Shown here: positions 22,001-30,535 of the stretch, piece after piece
Position numbering within the stretch: the stretch's first letter is position 1
Layout of the letters: each line of letters begins with the position of its first letter
Source of the DNA: Symbiodinium natans
Lineage: Eukaryota > Sar > Dinophyceae > Suessiales > Symbiodiniaceae
Reading direction: 5' to 3'
DNA: 64,000 nucleotides
NCBI GenBank assembly: GCA_905221605.1
Contig: CAJNDS010002001.1
Coordinates: 489,001-553,000 of the forward strand
Program-made: the position numbers and the translations under genes
Notes under the pieces: model-generated
The model's database searches: none
What the model saw: the letters and a program-made list of their open reading frames with translations, nothing else
Told to the model about the DNA's origin: nothing

Positions 22001-25000
22001 GGCCCAGGTATTCCCATTTACGTACATGGGAGTTGGTCAAATACCTGTTCCCAAAAATGCCCTAGCTTTCCCACATAAACCAGTAGGAACCCTGAATAGT
22101 TTCCGACCCCCAACAAGGGACCCAAATTTCTCATTATAGGTACCCAAAGTCCCTAAATAGGACGTACTTTAAGGCCCGTTTATTCCCTGCTTAATTCGGT
22201 ACGTGGACCCCTAAACCCTAAACCCCAAACCCCAAACCCTATACCCTAAACCCTAAACCCTAATGGGGCAGGGGTTTGGGGCGCGTGAGAAAGCGCCAGA
22301 AACACGCCAGGCGCGCTGTGAAAAAAGGAGGCCTGGCCGTCAAGTTCGATAGCCGCCTGGCCGGTGGTTTAGGGTTTAGGGTTAGGGTTTAGTGTTTAGG
22401 GTTTAGGGTTTAGGGTTTAGGGCTCAGGGTTCAGGGTTCAGGGTTTCGGGTGGAGGTCTGATAGGGGTGCTGGGTATTGTCGGGTGTTGGGTTCAAGCTT
22501 AGGAAGACGGGAAAGTTAGCAAAAGTCCATGTCCTCCACCTTTTGCTACTGTCTGCCTACCTTTGAGGGGTACATACACCACAAACTCCCAAACCGGTAA
22601 CCTATGTGAGGGCGTAGGGCCGTTTAGGGCAGGGCACTTCCCGAAATAGTCGGCAACTAAGGGGCCTCCACTGTGAAGTTTTCTACCAAAGGAACCCAAA
22701 ACCCAAAACCCTAAACTCTAAACCGCAAAAAAATGTGCCAAAAGAACATGGATAGTTCTCAAACTTAGGATTCTTATTGTTAGGGGGGGGGGGTCCTTTT
22801 TGCAAGGTGCCGTACTCTTCCCTAAGGCTCCATGTACCTCATTGTTAGCTAGTACAGGATATAGGGGCCTTAATTGTTCGAACTCTCCCATAAGGGCCCA
22901 GTTACCTCATTATTGTAAACTTGGCCCCAAGGACCCTATGTAGGAAGTACTTGAATGCCCAAGTACTCCCTACCTAGGTACGTGGACCCTGAGGGAGATA
23001 GACTCAAAAACCACATTCCACTTAGAACCTGAATAAGAATACTATCTTTAAATATTCCCTGGGGTTTTGTTTTCATAAAAAATGAAAGCAAATTCCTAAG
23101 GAGGTTGTAGAAAACAGGACCCGCAACATAGAGAGGTACCCAACATGTATCCAGGACCCGGCACCAGAGGTCACGTGCCCCTTCCTGGTCTTGCGGCTGT
23201 CGGGTGGAAACCCTTTCAACCCTTTAACCTCAAACCTGAACCCCCACTAAAAAACCTAAATCCTAAAGACCCTGAATTCCCAAAACCCCCCCCCCCCCCC
23301 CTCAACCCCCAACAAAAACCCTACAACCCCCTCAAAGCCCCCCCCCACCCTCCCCCACACCCTGAACCCTAAACCCCTTATACCCGAAGCACTATAAGGC
23401 CATGCCGGGCGCCGCCGCACGCGCGAGCATGGTCTTCCCACATCCCGGGGGCCCTTGGCCCGTGGGGGGAAATTCTCCGCTTTTTCTCCCGTCAGAGGGC
23501 TTATAAGTCTGGGGGGCCAGCCCAATACGGGTGTTAGGTTTTCGGGGTGTTTGGGTACTTGGTGTTTATAGTGATGTGCTGGGTAGTTTCGGGTTTAGGG
23601 TTTAAGGTTTGGAGTTTAGGGTCGTTCCTGGCATATGAGAGTGCCAGTGCCTGGACCCGTTTGTTCCACCTGCATGTCTCGAGTGGCCAGAAAACATCCT
23701 CCAGGAGCGGCGCTCTGTGCATCATGAAACTGACTGGAGCCCCAACGGGCCGTAGGCCCAGAAACTTTTCGTGAACTTGTCAATCGTTCGGCAGCAGGGC
23801 GAGAAGGGGTGCAACTTCAAGCACTCGTTGAGAGAGTAGGTACAACTTCTGGCACCATTTTCGGCTATAAAGATGAACTCGAATCAGCATCTTGCGCAGT
23901 TTGTACTTTTGTTTTTTAGGGATGGTGAAGAATAATACAGGTATGTGTTTAGGACCCTAAGCATAAACCCTAAACCCTAGACCCTAAACCCTAAACCCTA
24001 AATCCAAAAAAACAAACCCTAAACCCTGCCCTAATTAATAGAAATTGTAAACGGGAAGACCGCGCTGAGGCTTCATGTGAGGGCTACGGATTGAGGTTTG
24101 GAGTTTTAAGCTACCTGGGACCCTGTTTACCTATTTCTTAGGGTTTAGGGTTTAGGGTGTAGGGACAAGTCTAAGGGTTATACCTACTAAATAGGGGGGG
24201 TACTTGCTACTAAACCGTGCGTGAAGAGGGTCCCGAGTAGTTTTAGGGTTTAGGTCTTGGGGTTTATGAGCTTCGGGTTCAGTCGGGCTGAACAGGCCTT
24301 TAAGGGGGAGGGGGGGTTAGGAGCCTAAACCCCAAACCCTGAACCAAGGCTGATAAGGTTTAGCGTTTAAGGTTTCTAGGGTTCAACGTGGGTGGTTGTC
24401 AAAATTATGGTCCCTTTTTGGGTACCCTAAATATTAGGTGCCGTATTATAATGGGGATCCAGAAAGGGACCATAATTTTGACAACCACCCACGTAGTAAA
24501 AGAGCCTAAGGTTCGCTTGCAGGGCGGCATGTTGGGTGAGTTTCGATCGTTCGCGCTTGCGATACCAGGCCCCAAGAACTGGGGGGAGACTTGGGCTCTG
24601 GTTTTTGGTAACGATTTTTGGGCCAGACCCAAGAGTAACCTAGAAGGGTGCACATCTTTTGTTTAAAGCGGCCTGTATACAAGGGAACCTGACCCCTCAA
24701 CCCTAAACCCTAAACCCTCAACCCTAAACCCGAAACCCTAAACCCTAAACCCGAAACCCTAAACCCTAAACCCGAAACCCGAAACCCTAAATCCCCCAAA
24801 CAAAAGGGGAAGAAGGGCCCACTCCAGGTCCTGGGAAGGAGGCACCTTGCATCTCCCCTTTTCGAAACCTCTGAAAGGGGGGGAACCCTGATTCGCCCCC
24901 AATTCCCTACCAAGAACCGGTGAGTATAACAATGAGGCTCCCTTAGGGCTTAGGGTTTAGGGCTGTTCATCATAGGGTTGTATGAGGTTTCACAGTAGTC

Positions 25001-27153
25001 ATTCAGTAGGTCTGTTTGCGATGGGGGCCCTACTACCAGGGCCACTAGTAATTCATTCTACGGGTCCAGTATTGAAGCAGAAACAGGCATTGTGGGTGCT
25101 ATTTGGGCGCCTAAGCATTTCGCAGCCTTTTGCGGGGGCCTATGTTTAGGGTTTTAGAACTTGTGGAATTTCTGGCTGAACATTAGGACCGTGTTGCCGT
25201 TGCCTTTTGTGACGGTTGGTGCTTGTTTGTTGTGCTGGCGCAAGGTAACGTCAGGACCCACAAGTTCCAACCCCTAAACCCTACACCTGTAAACCCTGTG
25301 AACCCTTAAACACCTATAAACTCAAACCCCAAAAACAATTTAAAACAAAAAAGCCTAAACGCCCAAACAAAACCTCAAAACCCTAAAAACCCTAAGCCCC
25401 AAAGCCCTATGTATCCTAGGTTTTGAAGGGTCTATGAGCAAGAGCAGCTTCAATCCATACACAAGTTTCAACCCTAAGCCCTAAACCCTAAACCCCAAAC
25501 CCTGAACTCTAAACCCTAAACCCTAAACCCTAAACCCCAAACCCTAAACCCTAAACGCCAGCCCGAAGTTTGAAGAACCAGGGCTGGCGCCATACAGGAG
25601 CAAGCCTTTGGGACCACCACGGACGCCCGTAAACTGGGAGTTGGTTTGGGGGTTACTGTATACGTTGTTTCCGGTTGTGTGAGTTATAATCTACGTAGGG
25701 TCTACTTATGTTAAGTAGGTTACACTAGTTATAACCGAAGTTATAAGTAAGACCTAAGTAGATCCTAAGTAGTTTTGCTTTTTTGTTTTTGCACAGTTAC
25801 CAAAGTTGTCGAGGCGAGTGTGGGAAAAGAAATGATGGTTTTCCCGGAGCAGAAGAGCACAAGAGCGTTTGGCATGCTTCAGAAAATGCCAACTTTTTCT
25901 CAGTGCAGGCACATGAGGCAATCTCCATCGCAACGCCACCAGGACGGCAACATCCAGGGGTCCTGTTGGCAAGGCTTGACCAGAGCAGTTTCGCCCGTGT
26001 TTCGGCACCGGCTGCCCCCAACTTTCGAGAGAGACGACTGAAGCAGCGTTTCTTGGCTTGCCGGCAAAGTAAACTGGGCAGCGTCGATGCTGGCCATGGC
26101 TTGAGCAACTAGAAAGAAGCGGTAAAAGTAGCTTGGAGGGGACTCGGGCTGCAGCGGCTGCGGCGGGGAAGCGAGCGAGAAAGGCAGGACTGGAGGCAAG
26201 CAAGCAGCTGAAGCAGAAGGGAAAAAAGCCTTGATTTTTCACGTTTCGATGCAAACACCGGGCCGACACGCGGCCGACAGGCCTCCGACACCAAATCCCC
26301 GCCCTGGCGAGCTGGCCGACAGGCCGACAGGCCAAACTGCGCGAAAACGTATGGTTTCGTGTGTCCGGCCGACACGCGGCCGACATGAGCCATTGGCGCT
26401 GCGTAACCGGGCCGACAATGGCCGACAAAGGCCGACAACAGGAAGGTTCGTGAAAACACAGGATTTTTTAGAGGAAATGTTAGGAGCAAGGGTTGCTTCT
26501 GAGAGGGCTACAGGTTCAGCGGCCAAGCTATATCAGCTCGGTTATACTTGAGGTCCGGTGTGCTGTGGGAGCTTCGCGGACCGAGTCGGAGAAGGGCTGG
26601 CTGGATCCTGGCCCATTCACGAATGGTGCCAAAGGTGAGTGTGCGACTAAGCATAGTTGGGCGCAAGAAAAAATCCTGCATGGCGAGAACACCCACTGGC
26701 GTGAGTATGTCTCCAGCTTTAGCCGTCTGCTCTCCACCCTTGCCAAGTTATATCTCCGTCTGGCATCCATGATGCACGAGCCAAAAAAGCTGAGGGTCAT
26801 GCAGCACACATATAAAATCAAAATGCTGAAAAAACACAATTCATAAGTAGAACCTAAGTTAAACATAACTGAAACCTAACTAACTTATAACTAAACAGAT
26901 ACTACTTATATAACTAGCTCATAAACCCAGTAAATAACCTATAACTGACTTCCTACTTATGACCGACTTGCGGCTGTACTTAGCCGGGTTATAACCCATG
27001 TTAGCAAGGTTATAACCAGGGTTATAACTCAACCAAACCAATCAACCTATACAGTAGGGTTTAGGGTGTAGTCGAATTTTGTTGATGGCTTACAACATCC
27101 CAGTACAGGCTGGTACTGTTGCCGGAAGATTTGTTCTGAAACGCCCCCCCCCC

Positions 27154-27193
<40 letters not shown>

Positions 27194-29410
27194 AAACAAA
27201 AAGGACTCTGTCATTCATACGGCCCATAGAAAGCCTAGTGTGAGAGGTCTTTCGGGCTTTGCGTTCAGCATCTGGGGCTGTGTGATGGCTTGGCTACGAC
27301 GCATGGGCAATGGGAGGCGCAGAAACTACTGGGGACCAAACGGGCCCCGGCATGGGGGTCAGATGCCCGGTGCAATACGGTCCCTCACAAGGCCCAACAA
27401 CAAGCCGGACAGCCGCCTATATGAAGTAGGGTATATATTTCTTGTACCCCCCAAAAGGACATTCGGTATACACACTCACCAATATGAAAAAGGAACGTTA
27501 TATGCACTCACCAATAACAGTAAGATAAACCCTGCTTCATATGACGGCCTTGCGGGCCTTGTTTGAAGAGTTTAGGGTTTGTACGGTTTAGGGTTTTAAG
27601 GTTTAGGGGACAAGATGAGCCCTCACCCTCTAGGAGCCGGAACCCACGAACCGAGATTCGAGAAGTTTAGGGTTTAGGGTTTAGGGTTTAGGGTTTAGGG
27701 TCTAGGGTCTAGGGTTTAGAGTTTTCTGGTCACCAACCGGGGGGACCAGCTGAGCCCTGAACATAGGGCGTGGTGCACTTCGGCTTTAGCGATCATGTAC
27801 CCTCAAATACTCCGATCCGGATTCGGCATGTGAAACCCTAGACCCCCACGCACCAAACTCTGAAACCCTGAGCCCCAAATCCGAAACCCTATCAAGGCCT
27901 CTTCTATCTCCAAGAGGGGGAACACCCTACATAAACCCCAAACCCTAAACAGATGGTATATGGCCTACTTGGAACCCCAGCAACCATGTCATCGTAGGGT
28001 TTGGGTTTTAGATTCAGGGTATATGGTATCCTTGGTGGGGGTGTCTGCTTTTTCGGGGGGAACCCAGAACAGAAGAAGGGCAACCGTGCACAGCTGGGCT
28101 ACCAAGTGCGGGGAAAGTATCACAAATCCTTAGATTCTACTCGGCCTCCTTAAGGTTCCCTCAGACTTCCCGGCTCTCGCATACGGAGAGTCCCACACCT
28201 TCCTAAGCCCTAAAACCCAAAAGCCTAACAACGAAAACCCCCCAAATCCCAAAGACACTCGAACGGGAAAGCCTTCAAAATTGGATGAGGGCCCCGCGAG
28301 CTTGTGGCTCGCGACCGCTGGCCAAATCACAGCCTTTTGCAGCTATGGGGTCTCATGGCACAGGGTTTAGGGTTTAGGGTTTAGGGGTTCGGGTGCAGGG
28401 CGCTGTGTTTAGGGGTTTAGGGTTGAGGGCCTCAGGGTTTAGACTTTAGGGGTTTGGGCTTATTGGAATTGGGGCTTATAGGGTGTCGGGCCTAGACTGC
28501 AGTGCTCGCGTAGGGCAACCTTCTCATCCAAGCTCACACAAAGGTGACATCCACAGCACACCACTTGGCCCGCCTTGCCCTCTATGTCTATCTCTCTCTC
28601 TCTCTCTCTCTGTCTCTCTCGCTCTCTCTCTCTCTATCTATCTCTCTCTCTCTCTCTCCCTCTTCATTCTTGGTGGCAAAAGTTACTGTAGTTGATAGGG
28701 AGGAGAAGGAAGTCTTTATGACGTTGATGCTCAAAGAACAAGACCAAGCGCTTCCATAACGCAGCTATTTTACTACTACACACCAATTCGTTTGTTCTTC
28801 ATCGGTATGTGTGCGTGTTCATCGAATAGATTTGTGTGTTCGCAACAACAACTGACATGAACTGATGTGCTCTCTATTTTCTGGTGAATCTTGTAGTTGC
28901 TTAACGAAAGACAAACAAATGAGAAATAGACTGTCCAAGTAATCTCTACATACAAACACTTGTATCCAGAAAAGGTGCAATTTGCGATTTTGTTTAACAA
29001 TTCGTATAAGAATATGTTCGGCATCCCTTGTAATCATGGCAATGCTATATAATAAAAAACTGGACATTTTACATTGTTTGCCATCTTTCTATTAAATTTC
29101 ACTTATTAATTTATCAGGGACTCTGTAACTCTTAGGCTTTTGGGGGCTGCAAGTAAGGACTTTATGTTGGGATGTTCCCATTATACTAACAGTCCGTAAT
29201 CGGGAAGAGAGTACCCCCTTTTATAGTCCCTACTAAGTACTGAGGACTGTGAGTAGTGGGAACATCCTAAACCCTAAGCCCTAAACCCTAACCCTTAAAC
29301 CCTAAATCCTAAACCCGGAGACTGCTGCAGCATGCCTCGCGAATGGCGACTTTGGCGTCGGCCAGGCCAATCACGTCCTCGAACCTGGGTTGGAGCTTCC
29401 AGAGGTTCTT
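10001..29410 (-). CDS. AAA+ ATPase core module spread over eleven small exons
   Basis: In gene order (minus): 29410-29336 LQPRFEDVIGLADAKVA, the linker before AAA domains. 25633-25591 GVRGGPKGLLLYG joins 23453-23419 GPPGCGKTMLAR to make Walker A. 22356-22308 ELDGQASFFHS. 20624-20577 VMSKFYGESQRRVQ joins 19412-19359 ALEEVVRECSPAVVFLDE, Walker B. 16723-16655 STTNALLAWMDGF. 13834-13757 AIDEAALRRFGDAVEVPV, the second region of homology with arginine fingers. 11406-11365 ARLALLRHLV. 10783-10712 AETELQELRE. 10047-10001 DISEKTDGYSLADVAQ, lid. Order, strand and spacing all match a Vps4/katanin/spastin-type AAA domain. The 1062-bp intron between Walker A and the next exon has an exact GCGG duplication (plus CCGC 22353-22356 and 23415-23418). 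Both ends of the protein are unidentified. Other coding fragments lie between these exons, so one gene over 19 kb is an inference. Confidence 0.62.
11195..11283. mobile_element. Element I (short dispersed repeat)
   Basis: Shares CCTTAAGGTAGTAT ... GGGAACCTTTAGGGGTACAA with 36462-36546 and more loosely with 14755-14812 and 21535-21590. Function and ends unknown. Confidence 0.55.
11420..12340. repeat. Long repeat tract with one exon-like island
   Basis: Poly-G and poly-C runs, A/C-rich spacer, then TTTAGGG (11938-12030), TTTGGGG and TTAGGGG (12054-12120) variant blocks. A 55-base GC-rich island at 11882-11936 is open on both strands (plus: ASAEGAPTYGLALQSKQ). Confidence 0.7.
12787..13250 (-). 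CDS. Coding fragment interrupted by introner B copy 2
   Basis: Right part 13250-13057 reads GRSGAFFGCTTESSCLDL then ASILRFLEKKASVGRTPG and MLRYYKLDGHGSSWPF. Left part 12941-12787 reads YAQRSEATLLKTTLKGAP then FFVSDATRKRSGAG. The two look like one protein, but removing the element with one ATAA copy shifts the frame by one base. Either splicing is non-canonical or this is a decayed copy. It lies in an intron of the AAA+ gene on the same strand. No family recognised; a relic retroelement is one possibility. Confidence 0.5.
12942..13052 (+). mobile_element. Introner B copy 2
   Basis: 111 bp, CTTGGCTGCACTCAGG ... CACCACAAAG, flanked by exact ATAA copies at 12938-12941 and 13053-13056. The duplication does not begin with G on either strand, so no GT/GC/GA donor is made, consistent with insertion in non-functional sequence. 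Confidence 0.9.
13345..13456. mobile_element. Hairpin element C copy
   Basis: Ends CCTAAAGGTCCACTCACC / ACGTACATGGTCCCTTAGGG. Family members have inverted ends built on CTAAGGGTCCATGTACC and a middle with CTTGGGCCT and AGTACTT. Other copies: 15425-15528, 22838-22995, 30143-30255, 35541-35655, 49387-49504, and a partial at 21942-22025. Confidence 0.8.
14041..14178 (+). repeat. Longest clean TTTAGGG array
   Basis: About 20 consecutive units with one lost T near the start. Confidence 0.97.
14277..14358. CDS. Exon-like island, strand uncertain
   Basis: Plus frame GEGSRSEGQQKAGDVP then LIAQERHQS; the minus frame is also open (TGGVLGQLVVHPQPFV). It lies within an AAA+ intron. Confidence 0.28.
14428..14480. 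repeat. (TTTTC)n microsatellite
   Basis: About ten perfect pentamers, followed by a poly-G run at 14491-14516. Confidence 0.97.
15143..15222 (+). CDS. Short exon candidate ending in TAG
   Basis: Plus frame PASALFVAPRKNIFSS then PVPPQVGFQGW before TAG at 15217-15219. Strong third-base GC. The minus strand is stopped. It lies in an AAA+ intron on the opposite strand to that gene. Confidence 0.42.
15726..15960 (+). other. AT-rich open segment without telomere repeats
   Basis: An ATG at 15726 reads KHSHGRLKKRVTHLDAPKW before turning into a hydrophobic, low-complexity frame. The first 30 residues recall basic ribosomal-protein N-termini, but the match is too weak to name. AT content rises after 15830, like an untranslated region. 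Confidence 0.25.
16042..16108 (+). CDS. Small C-terminal exon
   Basis: Plus frame DPYRGDARYGPRPRRAVKKK followed by TGA (16106-16108). The basic end and stop suggest the last exon of an unidentified basic protein. Confidence 0.4.
16210..16466. CDS. 260-base island open on both strands
   Basis: Plus frame runs GSSGKRKGWWNSYAGSK then TNTNPPTNRKKTPP to a TAA. The minus frame is long and hydrophobic (FVLVTLGLAVTSGIP, LVSLPFLLALCLH), like two membrane spans. I cannot decide which is real. Confidence 0.3.
16500..16655 (-). repeat. Homogeneous CCCCTAAA octamer array
   Basis: About 15 units of the octamer with a few CCCCGAAA, directly after the AAA+ exon at 16655-16723. Confidence 0.95.
17090..17206. 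mobile_element. Introner A-like element
   Basis: Left end GGTAGCCAAGTAGCCATAC, right body AAGGGAACCCAGAACC ... AACTGGGCTACAAAG, matching introner A copies at 38772 and 40234. Confidence 0.6.
17458..17612 (-). CDS. Exon candidate
   Basis: Minus frame GGAEEEGTCRPWWRKIDLE then VAAVEEFP meets a GTAAGA donor at about 17511; without splicing it reads on as VRGASGAPSSTF. Strong third-base GC. It lies between the Walker B and next AAA+ exons on the same strand; no AAA+ motif fits, so it may be an insertion in the protein or a separate gene piece. Confidence 0.48.
17700..17810 (+). CDS. Exon candidate ending in TAA
   Basis: Plus frame LKFVVTADTESQLAFATR then LHTLPVATRPGSL and TAA. The first half has strong coding bias. 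The minus strand is partly open. Confidence 0.38.
18058..18146 (+). CDS. Exon candidate with basic cluster
   Basis: Plus frame RRASATPLPSRLPNSEST then CSPRRKKAKVGL, with a nuclear-localisation-like PRRKKAKV. It is bounded by CCCTGAA on the left and TTTAGGG on the right. Confidence 0.38.
18305..18435. mobile_element. Element H copy
   Basis: Inverted ends around CATGGTCCCTTGCTGTGGGC and AAGGGACCATATAGAGG, with ACTTCAGAACCCTTTAA inside. Relatives: 56207-56340, 58071-58200, 63000-63110, partial at 905-975. Confidence 0.7.
18590..18853 (-). CDS. Two-exon coding fragment
   Basis: Exon 18853-18712 reads IYREEVHWAREAETAN, LPAKVWKGNKDLLQVAQD, CPQAAGASG; exon about 18677-18590 reads ELEAFLDKILHVKIVGQ then TAMGSSEGAAV. 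A ~30-base segment with CCCTAAA between them can be removed as a GC-AG intron in frame. Very strong third-base GC. It sits in the AAA+ gene between Walker B and the next core exon, same strand. Known AAA domains have no such insert there, so either this protein does or another gene lies in the intron. Confidence 0.6.
19413..20576 (-). other. 1.16-kb intron between AAA+ exons, with its own coding island
   Basis: The exons on either side (ending RRVQ, starting ALEEVV) join directly as a GC-AG intron (GCAC/GCCC). Inside: TTTAGGG/TTTAGGA variants (19430-19720), a coding-like island 20070-20225 whose minus frame reads KLGEILEGFSVNHDYHV then IPNSAFGVVKVSGGQCAL, and a CCTAAATTC/CCCTAAAT tract (20217-20552) with two copies of a ~120-bp unit (20240-20360, 20361-20480). 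Confidence 0.6.
20733..20820. mobile_element. Element K copy 1
   Basis: Shares TAGGAATTACTAT ... GGTACTTAGGAC with the segment at 41345-41455 in the opposite orientation. Confidence 0.55.
20894..21049 (-). CDS. Coding-like fragment
   Basis: Minus frame KRTAWSGVQAATLLAAR then AGTSSKQEASLAQRTQRC, ending in TGA. It lies in the AAA+ intron between the P-loop-proximal exons, next to the fragment at 21137-21430; together they may be a decayed retroelement. Confidence 0.33.
21137..21430 (-). CDS. Long open coding fragment, unknown protein
   Basis: Minus frame reads APKAPIKNLNEKYIVPIE, KKTYASEVARGTYVPKSA, LRVPEISIRQKAKTNRR and ends LGNPGQKKPTTTPN with TAA at 21137-21139. Upstream a second frame (KAEEYQIEKLEKRVSWN) looks like its start, so a frameshift near 21375 is likely. 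No telomere repeats between 20780 and 21590. Lysine-rich; family not recognised. Confidence 0.5.
22838..22995. mobile_element. Hairpin element C copy, with an insertion
   Basis: Starts CCTAAGGCTCCATGTACCTC and ends CTAGGTACGTGGACCCTGAG; a second internal start (GGGCCCAGTTACCTCATTATT at 22902) suggests one copy inserted in or duplicated within another. Confidence 0.65.
23622..23830 (-). CDS. Coding-like fragment inside an AAA+ intron
   Basis: Minus frame MMHRAPLLEDVFWPLET then CRWNKRVQALALSYARND. It lies between the two halves of the Walker A sequence (exons at 25591 and 23453), so it cannot be part of the AAA domain itself. Family unknown. Confidence 0.38.
24386..24494. mobile_element. Element J: near-perfect 109-bp palindromic element
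   Basis: Ends ACGTGGGTGGTTGTCAAAAT and its exact inverse; the inverted repeat continues through TATGGTCCCTTT, about 32 bp. The short loop has GGGTACCCTAAATATTAGG. Partial relatives at 37612-37665, 56750-56835 and 61655-61705. It abuts the exon at 24498 with AG at its right edge, so it probably acts as an intron there. Confidence 0.9.
24498..24874 (+). CDS. Plus-strand C-terminal exons nested in an AAA+ intron
   Basis: Exon about 24498-24622 reads PKVRLQGGMLGEFRSFAL then AIPGPKNWGETWALVFGN. An element with ends GACCCAAGAGTA / CCCACTCCAG (24623-24830) is removed as a GA-AG intron (GACC/GTCC). The last exon reads SPGKEAPCISPFRNL and ends at TGA 24872-24874. It runs opposite to the AAA+ exons on either side. 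Family unknown. Confidence 0.52.
25676..27060. mobile_element. Candidate inserted repeat with AT-rich borders and GC-rich core
   Basis: Both borders are built from the same words (TAAGTAG, GACCTAAGTAG, GTTATAACC; 25676-25770 and 26845-27030). The core has no telomere repeats, is open in several frames on both strands, and carries a run of GGCCGACA words at 26262-26440. Overlapping long frames in all phases suggest a non-coding or degenerate GC-rich repeat rather than a gene. Class unknown. Confidence 0.45.
27147..27192. repeat. C10 then A-rich homopolymer tract
   Basis: Ten C followed by about 35 A with a few C near the end. It could be a relic poly-A tail of a retroposed sequence lying to its left. 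Confidence 0.9.
27240..27833 (+). CDS. Plus-strand gene, C-terminal part in three exons
   Basis: Exon 1 (to about 27412) reads MGNGRRRNYWGPNGPRHG then GAIRSLTRPNNKPD. It is followed by an element with ends CCTATATGAAGTAGGGT / ACCCTGCTTCATATGACGG. Exon about 27606-27667 reads MSPHPLGAGTHEPRFEK. The last exon 27727-27833 reads LVTNRGDQLSPEHRAWCT then SALAIMYPQILRSGFGM and stops at TGA 27831-27833. Linking is by strand and proximity only. It lies within the large first intron inferred for the AAA+ gene on the other strand. No family recognised. Confidence 0.5.
27971..28107 (+). mobile_element. Introner A-like element
   Basis: Left end CTTGGAACCCCAGCAACCAT, right end AACCCAGAACAGAAG ... AGCTGGGCTACCAAG, as in the introner A copies. 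Confidence 0.6.
28277..28759 (+). CDS. Plus-strand gene, three last exons
   Basis: Exon 28277-28362 reads LDEGPASLWLATAGQIT then AFCSYGVSWHR. Exon about 28493-28531 reads RLQCSRRATFSSKLTQ and meets GTGACA. The intron has a (TC)n run (28588-28660). The last exon about 28668-28759 reads VAKVTVVDREEKEVFMT then LMLKEQDQALP and stops at TAA 28757-28759. Followed by ~330 bases of AT-rich sequence without telomere repeats (3' flank). Family not recognised. Confidence 0.55.
28760..29110. other. AT-rich 3' flank without telomere repeats
   Basis: Stops in all frames at the usual density and no repeat. Read as the 3' untranslated and intergenic part of the plus-strand gene ending at 28759. Confidence 0.45.
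29168..29272. mobile_element. Hairpin element D copy
   Basis: Inverted ends GGGATGTTCCCATTATACTA and its inverse ...AGTGGGAACATCC, with ACTAACAGTCC near each end. Other copies: 35333-35434, 36273-36371, and a left half at 19188-19235. Confidence 0.85.
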
Positions 29411-29587
29411 AAGTTCAGGGCTTGGGGGTTAGGGGTTAGAGTTTCCGAAGGTTCTTAAGTTTTAGGGCTTCGGGGTTCCAAGTTTTAAGTTGAAGGCCTC
29501 GGGTTTTAGGGTGTAGGGCCTCGGGGTTTAGGGTTTTGGGGTTTCGGGGCTTAGGGTTTGGTTCCGAAGGGTTCGTGGTCGAGGGCT

Positions 29588-29645
29588 CAGGGCAAGAAAT
29601 GGCCATGATATAACCAGAGGCGCGCTTCATGGGCTTGATTTGGCG
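29588..29645 (-). CDS. Short exon candidate
   Basis: Minus frame RQIKPMKRASGYIMAISC then PE, upstream of and on the same strand as the AAA+ linker exon (29336-29410). Possible N-terminal exon of that gene. Confidence 0.38.
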
Positions 29646-30142
29646 GGTTTAGGGTTTAGGGGTTTAGGGTTTAGTTGAAGACCCTAAACCCTCAACCTGA
29701 CACGAGGTTGGTGGTGCAGTACCCCCCCCCAAAAAAAAAAACTACTACCAAGATAACCACTCGTGACATCTCAGGGGTTCAGGTGTACATACTGGCTCTT
29801 AGCAGGTTTAGGGTTTAGGGTTGAGGGTTTCGGATGGAGGTTTTTAGGGGGGACGTCGGGAATTGGGGTCCCCATATGTGATAAAAAAAACAAATTCATT
29901 CCATTGATAGGGGGGGCACTGAAGGGTTGAGCAGTTGAAGAGCCCTGAACCCTAAACCCTATAGAGCCAATTTGAAGGACCAAGAGTACCCTAACTAGGA
30001 ATAAGCAGGGCACTTTGAAGGGGCTTCTGAGGGACCCTAAACCCTGTAAAAAGAGAATCAGGGCCTCCTCTGGCTCCTAGAGAGCCAATTTGAAGACCCG
30101 AGCTAGGCTTCTAGGCTTACATAACCTTAAAGCAAACCCTAA

Positions 30143-30255
30143 GACCCTAAGGGTCCATGTACCTAAATGGGGAATACTTGGGCCTTAATGTACTTCCTAT
30201 ATAGGGACTTTCGGGCCCAAGTATATGAGTGGGGTACATGGACCCGTAGGGTAAA
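30143..30255. mobile_element. Hairpin element C copy
   Basis: CTAAGGGTCCATGTACCTAA ... TGGGGTACATGGACCCGTAG; the middle has ATACTTGGGCCTTAA and its inverse. Confidence 0.85.
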
Positions 30256-30444
30256 TGCCGTATGCCTTAAAACCTACACCCCAAACCAGAAACCCTTGTT
30301 AAATCTAGCCCACTTTAGAGTCTTCTGTACAGCACCGAGGCCGTGTGACCCCTAAACCCTAAACCCTGAACCCTAAACCCTAAACCCTTTAACCTTTCAA
30401 CCCTAAACCCTAAACCCCAAACCCTAAAGCCTAAACCCTAAACC

Positions 30445-30535
30445 CTAAAGCAAAGATCTTGTCCGCGCGGCGAGGCCCGTCGCCCAAGCTTGGCGACCTC
30501 CACGCGAGTCGCTTTGAGGTCGGCCTGTTGGGATG
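30445..30535 (-). CDS. Short exon candidate
   Basis: Minus frame QADLKATRVEVAKLGRRA then SPRGQDL, strong third-base GC, helical character. It could be an N-terminal exon of the AAA+ gene. A second minus frame is also open. Confidence 0.4.

Noticed and set aside
25754-26428. 224-aa minus-strand open frame
   Set aside because: Longest frame in the list of candidates, but several other frames on both strands are equally open over the same GC-rich repeat; composition is Arg/Cys/Ser-rich with no domain. Treated as a repeat.
28544-28670. Ser/Leu-rich frame over (TC)n
   Set aside because: Microsatellite inside an intron; only the part after about 28668 has coding character.
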